Source: DAOPYU01 sp942493245 | Lineage (GTDB): Bacteria; Sumerlaeota; Sumerlaeia; UBA8349 | DNA: 64,000 nucleotides | Reading direction: 5' to 3' | NCBI GenBank assembly: GCA_942493245.1 | Contig: OW818685.1 | Span: forward strand, 2,108,001 to 2,172,000 | Shown here: positions 6,857-14,606 of the stretch, piece by piece | Layout of the letters: every line of letters starts with the position of its first letter | Position numbering within the stretch: position 1 is the stretch's first letter | The notes under the pieces: model-generated | What the model saw: the letters and a program-made list of their open reading frames with translations, nothing else | What the model was told of the DNA's origin: nothing | The model's database searches: none | Translations under genes and position numbers: made by a program

Positions 6857-9763
6857 ATGTGGACTTTCAGATCTTTCCTGCGCCTGACAATCGGGTGTGT
6901 TTTTGTGTTGGGCGGGTCTTGCCGTGTTTTCGCCGGATGGCAGGATGAAATTCAGAAGGATTGGCTGCTTCAGGAGCAGACTCGGTCGAAGGAAGTGATG
7001 CGTGCGGGGCAAGTGACGCCTCAATCCGATGCGGCGGGGGGATGTGATGGTATTAAGAGCGGGTTGTGGGGTTTTCATACCGATCATGAGGAAAGCCCGT
7101 GGTGGCAGGTGGATCTGGGGCAGAGCGAGGCGTTGTCCGAGGTGCGGGTCTGGAACCGTTGCGACAATGGAATGGAGAAAAAGGCGTTCCGGTTGAGGGT
7201 TCTTTTGTCCGATGACGGAAAGACGTGGCGCCAGGTTTATGAACATGATGGGACGCCCTTCTGGGGGTATCCGGGCGATCGGGCCTTGAAGGCGAATCTG
7301 ACCGGGCAGTCGGGGCGTTTTGTGCGGATTCAATTGTCGGGGCGTTCGTATCTGCATCTGGACGAGGTGGAGGTGTTCGGCACGGCTGATGCATCGAAAA
7401 ATCTGGCTTTGAATCGTCCTGCGGATCAGAGTTCAATTTCCCAATGGTCCACGGTGAAGATTGTGAAGAATCCATCATCTGTTTCCTGGGCGCCGCGTGT
7501 ATTGGAAACAGTCGCGTTTTGCGAACGGCTGGTGAAGGAACGCTGGGAGGAAGGGGTGGCGGTTGATGTACCCGTCCGGGAGTTGGAAGCGTTGCAGGGG
7601 GAGTTGAAGAGTGTTGCGCCGGAGCGGGTGGATCGGGAGATGTATTTCCGGGCGCGGGGGATTCAACGCCGGCTCCTGCTGTCGTCGCCGCAGTTGGCGG
7701 GTTTCGATTCGCTTCTGTTTGTGAAGCGGGTTCCGGGGAGCTTCGGCCACATGTCGGACCAGTACATGGGGTGGTGGTCGCGTCCGGGAGGCGGGCTTTA
7801 TCTGTTGCGCGATTTCCGTGGTGATAACCCGCGGGAGGAGTGCATCAGCGGCGCCTTCTCCGAACCGGGCAGTTTCCTGCGTCCGATGGTTTCGTTTGAT
7901 GGAAAAAAGGTTTTGTTTGCCCATTGCAAGTTCTATCCGAATCTGGCGGCCGAGCCGAACAAGCTGAACAAGGACAATGTGCCCGAGGATGCGTTCTACC
8001 ATCTGTATGAGATGAATCTGGATGGCACGGGGTTGCGGCGTCTGACGTGGGGCAAGTATGACAACTTCGATGGACGCTATCTGCCGGATGGGCGGATTGT
8101 CTTCCTTTCCACCCGGCGGGGGCAGTCCGTTCAGGTGGGCGCCGAGAGCGCGGCCCGGAGTGTGGCCGTCAAGGATTTGCCCGATGCGTATGTGCGCTGT
8201 GGGGGTGGGCCGGAACGGCCCTGCGCGGTTTATACGTTGCACACGATGAATGCCGATGGGTCGAATCTGGTGGCGATTTCGCCGTTCGAGATGTTCGAGT
8301 GGACTCCGAGCGTGGGAGCGGATGGTCGCATTCTGTATTCCCGATGGGACTATATTGACCGTGACAATATGCCGTACATGAGCCTCTGGTCCATGAATCC
8401 GGATGGGACGAATTCGCGGATTGTTTACAAGAATTATACCCATTCGCCCCATTGTACGTTTGAGCCGATGAGTATTCCCGGCTCGAACAAGTTGATTTTC
8501 ACGGCTTCGGGACACCATGCGCAGACGATGGGCAGTCTGGTGTTGCTCGATCCTACAGTCGGCACGGAGGGCGCCAATCCCATCAAGCGGTTGACGCCGG
8601 ATGTCCCGTTTCCCGAGATCGAAGGTTGGCCCGTTTCCTTTTTCGAGAGTCCGTGGCCGTTGTCCGAGCGGCTCCATCTGGTGGCGTGGGGAGCGGAAGA
8701 GGGAATCGGTTACGGGACGCTTCGTCCGAAGAATGGGATGGGGCTTTATCTGTTTGATGCGGAAGGCGGTCTGGAGATGTTGTATCGGGATCCGGAGATT
8801 ACGAGCGCCAATCCGATTCCGGTCCAGGTTCGTCCGGCGCCGCCGGTGTTGGCGAGTTCTGTGGAATCCCTGGGTTCCCAGGAAGGATGTTTTCTGGTGG
8901 CGGATGTTTACGAGGGGTTGAAAACGATTCGCCGGGGTGAGATTAAGGCGCTGCGGGTAGTGGCTGTGCCCGCCAAGACGCAGCCGGTCATGAACGCGCC
9001 CCAGTTGGGAATCACGGCCGATGACCCGGGCAAGTGTGTGTTGGGGACAGTGCCTGTCGAGGCGGATGGATCGGCGTATTTCCGGGCGCCATCGGGGGTG
9101 ATTGTGTTTTTCCAGGCGCTCGACGCGCAGGGGATGACGTTGCAGACGATGCGCAGTTGCACGTATGTTCAACCGGGTCAGACTTTGAGCTGCGTCGGTT
9201 GTCATGAACCGCGCAGTTCGGCTCCGCCGCGTAAGCCGGTGTTGGCCTACCGGCGCGAACCGTCACGGTTGACGCCCGGACCAGAGGGATCCTGGCCGTT
9301 GCGGTTCGACCGGCTTGTGCAGCCAGTCTTGAATGCGCGATGCGGGGGATGTCACGATCCGGCTCAATCGGCTCGGAATTCCGAAATGGTGGCGTTGGGA
9401 TCGGGAAAACTGGATCTGAGCGCCGAGAAGTCTTACGAGTCGCTGGTGTCGTATGGAAAACCGAGTGTTCGCGAACAGGTTCGCCAGCGCTATGCCGCCG
9501 GTGTATCGGACGAGCGGGGGAGTGGGGTGGCGGTCAACAGTCCGATTCTGCAGAAACTGCGGTCGGGGGAGGGACACCACGGCGTCACTCTGGATGAGGC
9601 TGACTTGGAGCGCCTCGTGACTTGGCTCGATACCTATGCGCAGCGATTGGGGTCTTTTTCGGACGAGCAGGAACGGCACTTGATCGAGTTGCGCCAGCAA
9701 TGGCGTGGTCTTTTGTCTGAGCGACGTGTGCAGAATCCGAAAATAGCAAAACGGCCTTTTTGA
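6857..9763 (+). CDS. Secreted HzsA-like propeller protein with discoidin-like domain and two haem c sites
   Basis: This 968-aa protein begins with a signal peptide (to about residue 23, CRVFAG). Residues about 35-175 resemble an F5/8 type C (discoidin) carbohydrate-binding domain, containing WWQVDLGQSEALSEVRVW. The central part has TolB-like propeller blades with MNLDGTGLRRLTWG and MNPDGTNSRIVY, as in proteins related to hydrazine synthase subunit alpha. Near the C-terminus are two c-type haem sites, CVGCH at residue 779 and CGGCH at about 829. HzsA itself also combines a propeller with c haems, but homologues are widespread in bacteria without anammox, so hydrazine chemistry should not be assumed. 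It may be a surface or periplasmic redox enzyme acting on a polymer or small carbohydrate. A relative starts at 62255. Confidence 0.8.
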   Translation: MWTFRSFLRLTIGCVFVLGGSCRVFAGWQDEIQKDWLLQEQTRSKEVMRAGQVTPQSDAAGGCDGIKSGLWGFHTDHEESPWWQVDLGQSEALSEVRVWNRCDNGMEKKAFRLRVLLSDDGKTWRQVYEHDGTPFWGYPGDRALKANLTGQSGRFVRIQLSGRSYLHLDEVEVFGTADASKNLALNRPADQSSISQWSTVKIVKNPSSVSWAPRVLETVAFCERLVKERWEEGVAVDVPVRELEALQGELKSVAPERVDREMYFRARGIQRRLLLSSPQLAGFDSLLFVKRVPGSFGHMSDQYMGWWSRPGGGLYLLRDFRGDNPREECISGAFSEPGSFLRPMVSFDGKKVLFAHCKFYPNLAAEPNKLNKDNVPEDAFYHLYEMNLDGTGLRRLTWGKYDNFDGRYLPDGRIVFLSTRRGQSVQVGAESAARSVAVKDLPDAYVRCGGGPERPCAVYTLHTMNADGSNLVAISPFEMFEWTPSVGADGRILYSRWDYIDRDNMPYMSLWSMNPDGTNSRIVYKNYTHSPHCTFEPMSIPGSNKLIFTASGHHAQTMGSLVLLDPTVGTEGANPIKRLTPDVPFPEIEGWPVSFFESPWPLSERLHLVAWGAEEGIGYGTLRPKNGMGLYLFDAEGGLEMLYRDPEITSANPIPVQVRPAPPVLASSVESLGSQEGCFLVADVYEGLKTIRRGEIKALRVVAVPAKTQPVMNAPQLGITADDPGKCVLGTVPVEADGSAYFRAPSGVIVFFQALDAQGMTLQTMRSCTYVQPGQTLSCVGCHEPRSSAPPRKPVLAYRREPSRLTPGPEGSWPLRFDRLVQPVLNARCGGCHDPAQSARNSEMVALGSGKLDLSAEKSYESLVSYGKPSVREQVRQRYAAGVSDERGSGVAVNSPILQKLRSGEGHHGVTLDEADLERLVTWLDTYAQRLGSFSDEQERHLIELRQQWRGLLSERRVQNPKIAKRPF

Positions 9764-9768
9764 TTTTG

Positions 9769-9787
9769 AGCCTGTTTGGGCTTTTTT
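9769..9787 (+). terminator. Weak Rho-independent terminator candidate
   Basis: AGCC (9769-9772) pairs with GGCT (9779-9782) across a 6-base loop and is followed by a run of T. The stem is only 4 bp plus a possible G-U pair, but the position just after the HzsA-like stop codon fits a terminator. Confidence 0.4.
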
Positions 9788-9953
9788 GCGCGCCAATCCT
9801 CGTTTTTGAGGAAAGGTGTATTGGGTGTTCAAGAGCGGACTTTTTGTCCGATGAAAGGGAACGTTCTCGAAAACAAGGTTGCATCCCCGCGCGAAAATGG
9901 CTATAGAAAGAAAGTCATGCGCGAAAAGAACAGAAAGCGATGGGAGGTTTGTG

Positions 9954-11804
9954 ATGATGCAAGGCAACAAGGTACGTTTCTGGGCGCGAGGGTGTGTGGC
10001 GCTGGTTCTGATGCTGTGCGTGGGTGTGTCGGTTCTGGCGGAAGATTATCTCTCCCCTGTGGCTCTGGTGGCGGACTCGGCGGGCAAGACGTTATATGTG
10101 GCAGCCAAAACCGGTAAGCAGGTGGTCTATGTGGATACCGCGTCTGGAAAAGTGACGAAATCGGTCGCTGTGCCGGGTTCGTTGACGGGTCTTGCGATCA
10201 GCAATACCGCCGCTCGGCTTTATGTGACGGATGGTTTACCTCAGGGAAAAGTGGTGATTGTGGATTTGAAGACCGACACGGTGGCGGGTGAGATTCCGGT
10301 GGGGCATACGCCTGGCGCGCCCGTGCTCAGCCCGGATTCGAAAACGCTCTATGTCGCCAATCGTTACAACAACAACGTCTCGGTGCTCGATGTGGAAAAT
10401 AAAAAGGAAGTGACCCGAATCGGGGTGGCGCGCGAGCCGGTGGCGATGGCGTTGACTCCCGATGGAAAACTGTTGGTGGTGGCCAACCATTTGTCCGATA
10501 TGGCGGGCGATCAGGACGTTGTGGCCTCCAAGGTCACGTTGATTGACACGACCGCCAGTAAGGCGCTCAAGGATATTCAGTTGCCCAATGGCTCGACGGG
10601 ATTGCGGGGCGTGTGTGTGTCTCCCGATGGGAAATTCGCCTATGTGACGCATATTCTGGCTCGCTATCAGCTGCCGACGACGCAGTTGGAGCGCGGGTGG
10701 ATCAATACGAACGCGTTGAGTATTGTGGATCTGGCCAAACAGGAGTTGTTGAATACGGTTCTACTCGACGACGTGGATCTGGGCGCCGCCAATCCGTGGG
10801 ATGTGGCGATGTCGGGAGATGGAAAGTTTCTTTGTGTGACGCATGCTGGAACGCATGAGGTGAGTGTGATTGATGTGGCGGGATTGCATGCGCGGTTGGC
10901 CAAGGTGGCGGCCGGGGAGAAGGTCTCGGACGCTTCTTCTTCGTCGGCGGATGTTCCGAACGATCTGGCTTTTCTGGTGGGGCTTCGCCGCCGGTTGAAA
11001 CTGGACGGGAATGGTCCTCGCGGGCTTGTGTTGGTTGGCACTAAGGCCTATGCCGCCGAGTATTTCACCGACACGGTTGGGGTCGTGGACATTGCGCCCG
11101 AGGCGCGGCCCGATTGCAAGGCGATCGAACTGGGGCCGAAGAAAGAGTTGACGGCGATCCGCCGGGGGGAGCGGAATTTCCACGATGCGGATTTCTGTTT
11201 TCAGAAGTGGCTGAGCTGTGTGAGCTGCCACCCCGATGCGCGCACCGACTCCCTGAACTGGGATTTGTTGAACGACGGGATGGGGAATCCGAAGAGCGCC
11301 AAGAGCATGTTGTATTCGCATGTCACGCCGCCGGTGATGATTAAGGGAGTGCGTCCTGATGCGGAGACGGCCGTGCGCGCGGGAATGAAGTTCACCCTGT
11401 TCTCGGTCCGTCCCGATGACGAATCCAAGGATATGGATGCGTACCTCAAATCACTCGAGCCTGTCCCGAGTCCGTATCTGGTCAATGGCCAGTTGAGCGA
11501 AGCGGCGGAACGCGGGAAAGTGGTTTATGAGAAGGCCGCCTGCAACCGTTGTCACACGGGCGATTTTCTGACCGATAAACGGAAGTACAATATCGGAACG
11601 GGGATCGGCATGGAGAACGGGACGGAGTTCGATACGCCGACGCTGAAGGAAGTGTGGCGGACGGCGCCCTATCTGTACGATGGCCGCGCCCGCACGATGA
11701 AAGAGGTTTTGACGCAGTACAACAAGGACGACCAGCACGGCCTGACGTCGAAGCTCAGCGAGCAGGAGATCAACGACCTGGCGGAGTATGTGCTGTCTCT
11801 GTAG
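9954..11804 (+). CDS. YVTN-type propeller fused to dihaem cytochrome c peroxidase-like domain, secreted
   Basis: This protein is 616 aa from the ATG at 9954, chosen because GGGAGG lies just upstream and the next residues form a signal peptide (VALVLMLCVGVSVLAE). An upstream in-frame ATG at 9879 would bury the signal. Residues about 30-400 are YVTN-like propeller blades (SPDSKTLYVANRYNNNVSVL is characteristic). The C-terminal third resembles the MauG/CcpA dihaem peroxidase family, with CVSCH at about residue 422, CNRCH at 530 and FDTPTLKEVWRTAPYLYDG, a strong family motif. Similar fusions are common in Planctomycetes-like genomes. It probably oxidises or reduces an unknown periplasmic partner. 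It follows the HzsA-like gene in the same direction, 190 bp away. Confidence 0.88.
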   Translation: MMQGNKVRFWARGCVALVLMLCVGVSVLAEDYLSPVALVADSAGKTLYVAAKTGKQVVYVDTASGKVTKSVAVPGSLTGLAISNTAARLYVTDGLPQGKVVIVDLKTDTVAGEIPVGHTPGAPVLSPDSKTLYVANRYNNNVSVLDVENKKEVTRIGVAREPVAMALTPDGKLLVVANHLSDMAGDQDVVASKVTLIDTTASKALKDIQLPNGSTGLRGVCVSPDGKFAYVTHILARYQLPTTQLERGWINTNALSIVDLAKQELLNTVLLDDVDLGAANPWDVAMSGDGKFLCVTHAGTHEVSVIDVAGLHARLAKVAAGEKVSDASSSSADVPNDLAFLVGLRRRLKLDGNGPRGLVLVGTKAYAAEYFTDTVGVVDIAPEARPDCKAIELGPKKELTAIRRGERNFHDADFCFQKWLSCVSCHPDARTDSLNWDLLNDGMGNPKSAKSMLYSHVTPPVMIKGVRPDAETAVRAGMKFTLFSVRPDDESKDMDAYLKSLEPVPSPYLVNGQLSEAAERGKVVYEKAACNRCHTGDFLTDKRKYNIGTGIGMENGTEFDTPTLKEVWRTAPYLYDGRARTMKEVLTQYNKDDQHGLTSKLSEQEINDLAEYVLSL

Positions 11805-11832
11805 GATTGGGAAAGATCGTTCTTGAGACGCC

Positions 11833-11883
11833 GATCGGCGCTGATTGTTTCTTTTGAGGCGGCCAGTGCCGATCGTGTTTTCT
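11833..11883 (+). terminator. Rho-independent terminator
   Basis: CGATCGGCGCTG (11833-11844) pairs with CAGTGCCGATCG (11865-11876), with one G-U pair and a 20-base loop, followed by TGTTTTC. It lies 29 bp after the propeller-peroxidase stop and before the diguanylate cyclase start at 11928. Confidence 0.65.
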
Positions 11884-11927
11884 CTGTTGTCTCAATTCTT
11901 CCGTTAAAAGGCTCGGAGGAGGTTCTC

Positions 11928-13187
11928 ATGCCCAAGGTTCTGGTGGTCGAGGACAGTAAGGCGTTTTCTTCAATTCTGAGAACGCACATCGAGGCGGCGC
12001 TTCCGTTCAGCGTTGTCCTGGCGCCTTCCCTGGCAGACGCCCGGGTCGCTGTCGAGTCTGCTGCCGAGCCATTTTTCGCCAGTTTACTGGATTTGAACCT
12101 GCCGGACGCTCCCAATGGGGAGGTTGTGGATTACATCATTGGACAGAAGATCCCGGCGATTGTCTTCACGGGCGATTTGGACGCGGCCGTTCGCGAAAAC
12201 ACTTGGTCGAAGCGGGTGACCGATTATGTGCTGAAGGAAAGTATCGCCAGTGTGGACTACCTGGTTCGCCTTCTGGGGCGTCTGCATCGGAACCGGAGTA
12301 TCAAGGTGTTGGTTGTGGACGATTCGAATGTGGCGCGCAGTATCATCATGGACATGCTGGAAGTGAATTGTTTCCAGATTGTCGAGGCGTGCGACGGCGC
12401 GAGCGCTCTGGAGGCGCTGGAGAAGAATCCCGATATCCGCATGGTGATCAGCGACCACATGATGCCCGATATGGATGGGTGTGAGTTGACCCGCCGCATT
12501 CGCCGAACGCACAGTCTCGATAAGCTCAGCGTGATCGGGATGTCGGCGCAAGGGAATCAATCCTTGTCTGCCCGTTTCATTAAAAATGGAGCCAATGATT
12601 TCCTTGCCAAGCCCTTTTCCAAGGAAGAATTCTCCTGCCGTGTCAATCAGAATGCCGAATTGCTCGATCTGATGGAAGAGATCCGGAATTTGGCGGATCG
12701 CGACTCGTTGACGCAGCTTTACAATCGCCGATTCTTGTTCAAGGTTGGAGAAGAGCTGTGCAAAAACGCGCGACGCGGCAATCTGAAACTGACAGCCGCC
12801 ATGATAGACATAGACAACTTCAAGCGGATCAACGACCTCTATGGACATGATACGGGTGACAAGGTCATAATTGCCGTGGCGGACATTCTGCGGGAGAGTG
12901 TCCGCGAGTCCGACCTGGTGGCTCGGGTTGGCGGAGAGGAGTATTGCGTTCTGCTCACGAGCCTGCGTCTCGATGCCGCGGATGTATGGCTGCTTTTTGA
13001 GCGAATCCGGGAGAAAGTTGCGCAGTTAAAACTTCGCTTCGGGGAGGCAGAATTCGGAATCACGGTCAGTATCGGTGTCTGTACAATGCTCCGGGATTCT
13101 TTGAATGACATGCTGATCCAGGCCGATCAGGCGCTCTACGAGGCGAAAAATCAAGGGCGCGACCGAGTGGTTGTGCGAAACGCGTGA
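11928..13187 (+). CDS. Response regulator with two receiver domains and GGDEF diguanylate cyclase output (PleD-like layout)
   Basis: This 419-aa cytoplasmic protein starts at the ATG at 11928 (GGAGGAGG just upstream). Receiver 1 (about 3-118) has phosphoacceptor Asp55 in LLDLNLPD. Receiver 2 (about 125-245) has VLVVDDS and Asp176 in SDHMMPDMDG. The GGDEF domain (about 255-415) has signature GGEEY at 335-339, normally active, and an RxxD inhibitory site, RESD, at 326-329, five residues before it. The protein should make cyclic di-GMP on phosphorylation and be feedback-inhibited by its product. No histidine kinase is adjacent. Cyclic di-GMP commonly drives exopolysaccharide synthesis, and a large polysaccharide locus lies downstream in this window, but no direct link is visible. 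Confidence 0.93.
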   Translation: MPKVLVVEDSKAFSSILRTHIEAALPFSVVLAPSLADARVAVESAAEPFFASLLDLNLPDAPNGEVVDYIIGQKIPAIVFTGDLDAAVRENTWSKRVTDYVLKESIASVDYLVRLLGRLHRNRSIKVLVVDDSNVARSIIMDMLEVNCFQIVEACDGASALEALEKNPDIRMVISDHMMPDMDGCELTRRIRRTHSLDKLSVIGMSAQGNQSLSARFIKNGANDFLAKPFSKEEFSCRVNQNAELLDLMEEIRNLADRDSLTQLYNRRFLFKVGEELCKNARRGNLKLTAAMIDIDNFKRINDLYGHDTGDKVIIAVADILRESVRESDLVARVGGEEYCVLLTSLRLDAADVWLLFERIREKVAQLKLRFGEAEFGITVSIGVCTMLRDSLNDMLIQADQALYEAKNQGRDRVVVRNA

Positions 13188-13208
13188 GACAGGAGGAATG
13201 AGAATATA

Positions 13209-14354
13209 ATGGAGAGCCGAGAGACGGTTTACTGGCTGGATCTTTTTACTGGAACGACGTGGGACGAATTTCTGGAAGCCGGTGGACTTGTCAGTGGTTT
13301 CTCGGCCAGAAAACGTGCGACTGTCCAACAGGTACAGCCGGGCGATGTTCTTTTGTGTTATATGACCGGTGTAATGCGTTGGGTTGGTGCGCTTCGTGTC
13401 GTTGGACCGAGTTTCGACAAGTCCGCGATTTGGAGCTATGGTGATTTTCCGGAGCGTCTCAACGTCGAAGTGATTATTGCTCTGCCTGCGGAACAGGGGA
13501 TTCCAATGGTAGAATTGGAAGGGAAAGTCGCTTTTTATGAAGGTTCTCAAGATGCGGGTAAGTTCAAAGCATTCTTGCGTGGCAGTCCCAAGCGTTTTCA
13601 ACGAGATATGGATGGAGATCTGATTCTTAAGATGCTTCATCAAGCGAAATCGAATCCATCGGTGCGTCCTGTCGATCCTCGAAAACTTAGCCGGAAACCA
13701 TTGTTTTCCGCGTCGCAAAGAAAAGGAAAGCAGATAGTTGAGACGGTGGTATCTGTTCCAGACTTTGAACCCGATGGGTTTTGTTCGGGAGATGTAAGCG
13801 TAGCAGTCGAGTCGTCAGAACAAACTGTCAGCAAACACACCGAGATCCAGTACCAGTTGCTCTTGCTTGGATCTGAGATGGGTTTCGATGTCTGGGTGGC
13901 TCGCAATGATCGGAGTCGAATCTGGAACGGTCAGGTTCTCAGCAAGATGTCGCAGGTTGTTGATTCGCTTCCTACGCAGTTCAATGAAGCAACGAATCGA
14001 ACCATAGAGTTGATTGATGTTCTGTGGCTTCATGGGAACAGTATTGTAGCAGCCTTTGAAATCGAAAGCACGACTTCCATTTATTCCGGACTCCTGCGGA
14101 TGAGCGACTTGTTGGCCCTTCAACCAAATCTTGAAATAAACCTGTTTCTCGTAGCGCCTGAAGAACGGCGGGGAAAAGTTGAACAGGAGATACTTCGTCC
14201 TACGTTCAAATTGCGCTCGAAACCCCTATCCAATATATGTGGTTTTATCGGCTTCGACGATCTGGTCAAGCGACTCGAACTCATACGGAGTATGAATCTT
14301 GCCAAGTCTTTGAAACCGGATTTCCTGAAGGAAATGGCGGAATATTTTGGATAG
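13209..14354 (+). CDS. EVE-like (PUA fold) domain fused to a putative PD-(D/E)XK-type nuclease domain
   Basis: This is a 381-aa protein with no signal peptide. Residues about 6-125 look like an EVE-type module that reads modified bases (YWLDLFTGTTWDEF; VQPGDVLLCYMTGVMRWVGA). A variable linker follows (about 130-205). Residues 210-381 resemble a restriction-endonuclease-like fold: Glu212 in an opening helix, Asp270 in ELIDVLW, and Glu284/Glu286 in AAFEIESTTSIYSGLLRM, followed by a strand NLFLVAP. EVE domains are often fused to nucleases in modification-dependent defence. AGGAGG lies 12 bp before the ATG; an intervening ATG at 13198 opens a three-codon ORF whose TAA overlaps this start. Codon use looks less GC-rich than neighbouring genes, which would fit acquisition by transfer. 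The nuclease assignment is inference. Confidence 0.65.
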   Translation: MESRETVYWLDLFTGTTWDEFLEAGGLVSGFSARKRATVQQVQPGDVLLCYMTGVMRWVGALRVVGPSFDKSAIWSYGDFPERLNVEVIIALPAEQGIPMVELEGKVAFYEGSQDAGKFKAFLRGSPKRFQRDMDGDLILKMLHQAKSNPSVRPVDPRKLSRKPLFSASQRKGKQIVETVVSVPDFEPDGFCSGDVSVAVESSEQTVSKHTEIQYQLLLLGSEMGFDVWVARNDRSRIWNGQVLSKMSQVVDSLPTQFNEATNRTIELIDVLWLHGNSIVAAFEIESTTSIYSGLLRMSDLLALQPNLEINLFLVAPEERRGKVEQEILRPTFKLRSKPLSNICGFIGFDDLVKRLELIRSMNLAKSLKPDFLKEMAEYFG

Positions 14355-14418
14355 GATCGGGTCCGTGATATTGTATCGCGAGAGAGGTAGACATTGTTTT
14401 GAGAAGAGAGGGTGGATT

Positions 14419-14445
14419 TCAGAGCGGGCTGTCAGCCTTCTCTGA
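14419..14445. repeat. Hairpin in the convergent spacer after the EVE gene
   Basis: TCAGAG (14419-14424) and GGCTG (14427-14431) pair with CAGCC (14433-14437) and CTCTGA (14440-14445), followed by AAAATT. It lies between two convergent genes and may help termination or protect 3' ends. Confidence 0.45.
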
Positions 14446-14459
14446 AAATTGGAACACAA

Positions 14460-14492
14460 AACCCGGGGTGGCGCTTTGCTCCGCCCCGGGTT
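14460..14492. terminator. Bidirectional terminator between convergent genes
   Basis: AACCCGGGG (14460-14468) pairs perfectly with CCCCGGGTT (14484-14492), extended by a GG/CC pair inside the loop. On the minus strand it is followed by TTTTGTGTT, and on the plus strand by a weaker T-rich stretch. It should separate the EVE gene from the cytochrome operon. I see nothing else in the 252-bp spacer. Confidence 0.7.
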
Positions 14493-14606
14493 GACATTGG
14501 TTACTCTTTCAGATCTGAATTCACATTTCAGTTCGTTTCGTATTTTCAGGGCTACCCGCGATGTGAACCGAGTTCGGAAACCTTGTTCGCTCAACAGCGG
14601 TATTCA

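Noticed and set aside
7475..9205. 576-codon minus-strand frame opposite the HzsA-like gene
   Set aside because: No signal peptide or motif; the Arg/His/Pro-rich translation is typical of a shadow of a GC-rich gene.
6857..9763. True hydrazine synthase alpha subunit
   Set aside because: The propeller and haem layout are similar, but no beta or gamma subunit genes are adjacent and a discoidin-like domain is present; similar proteins occur outside anammox bacteria.
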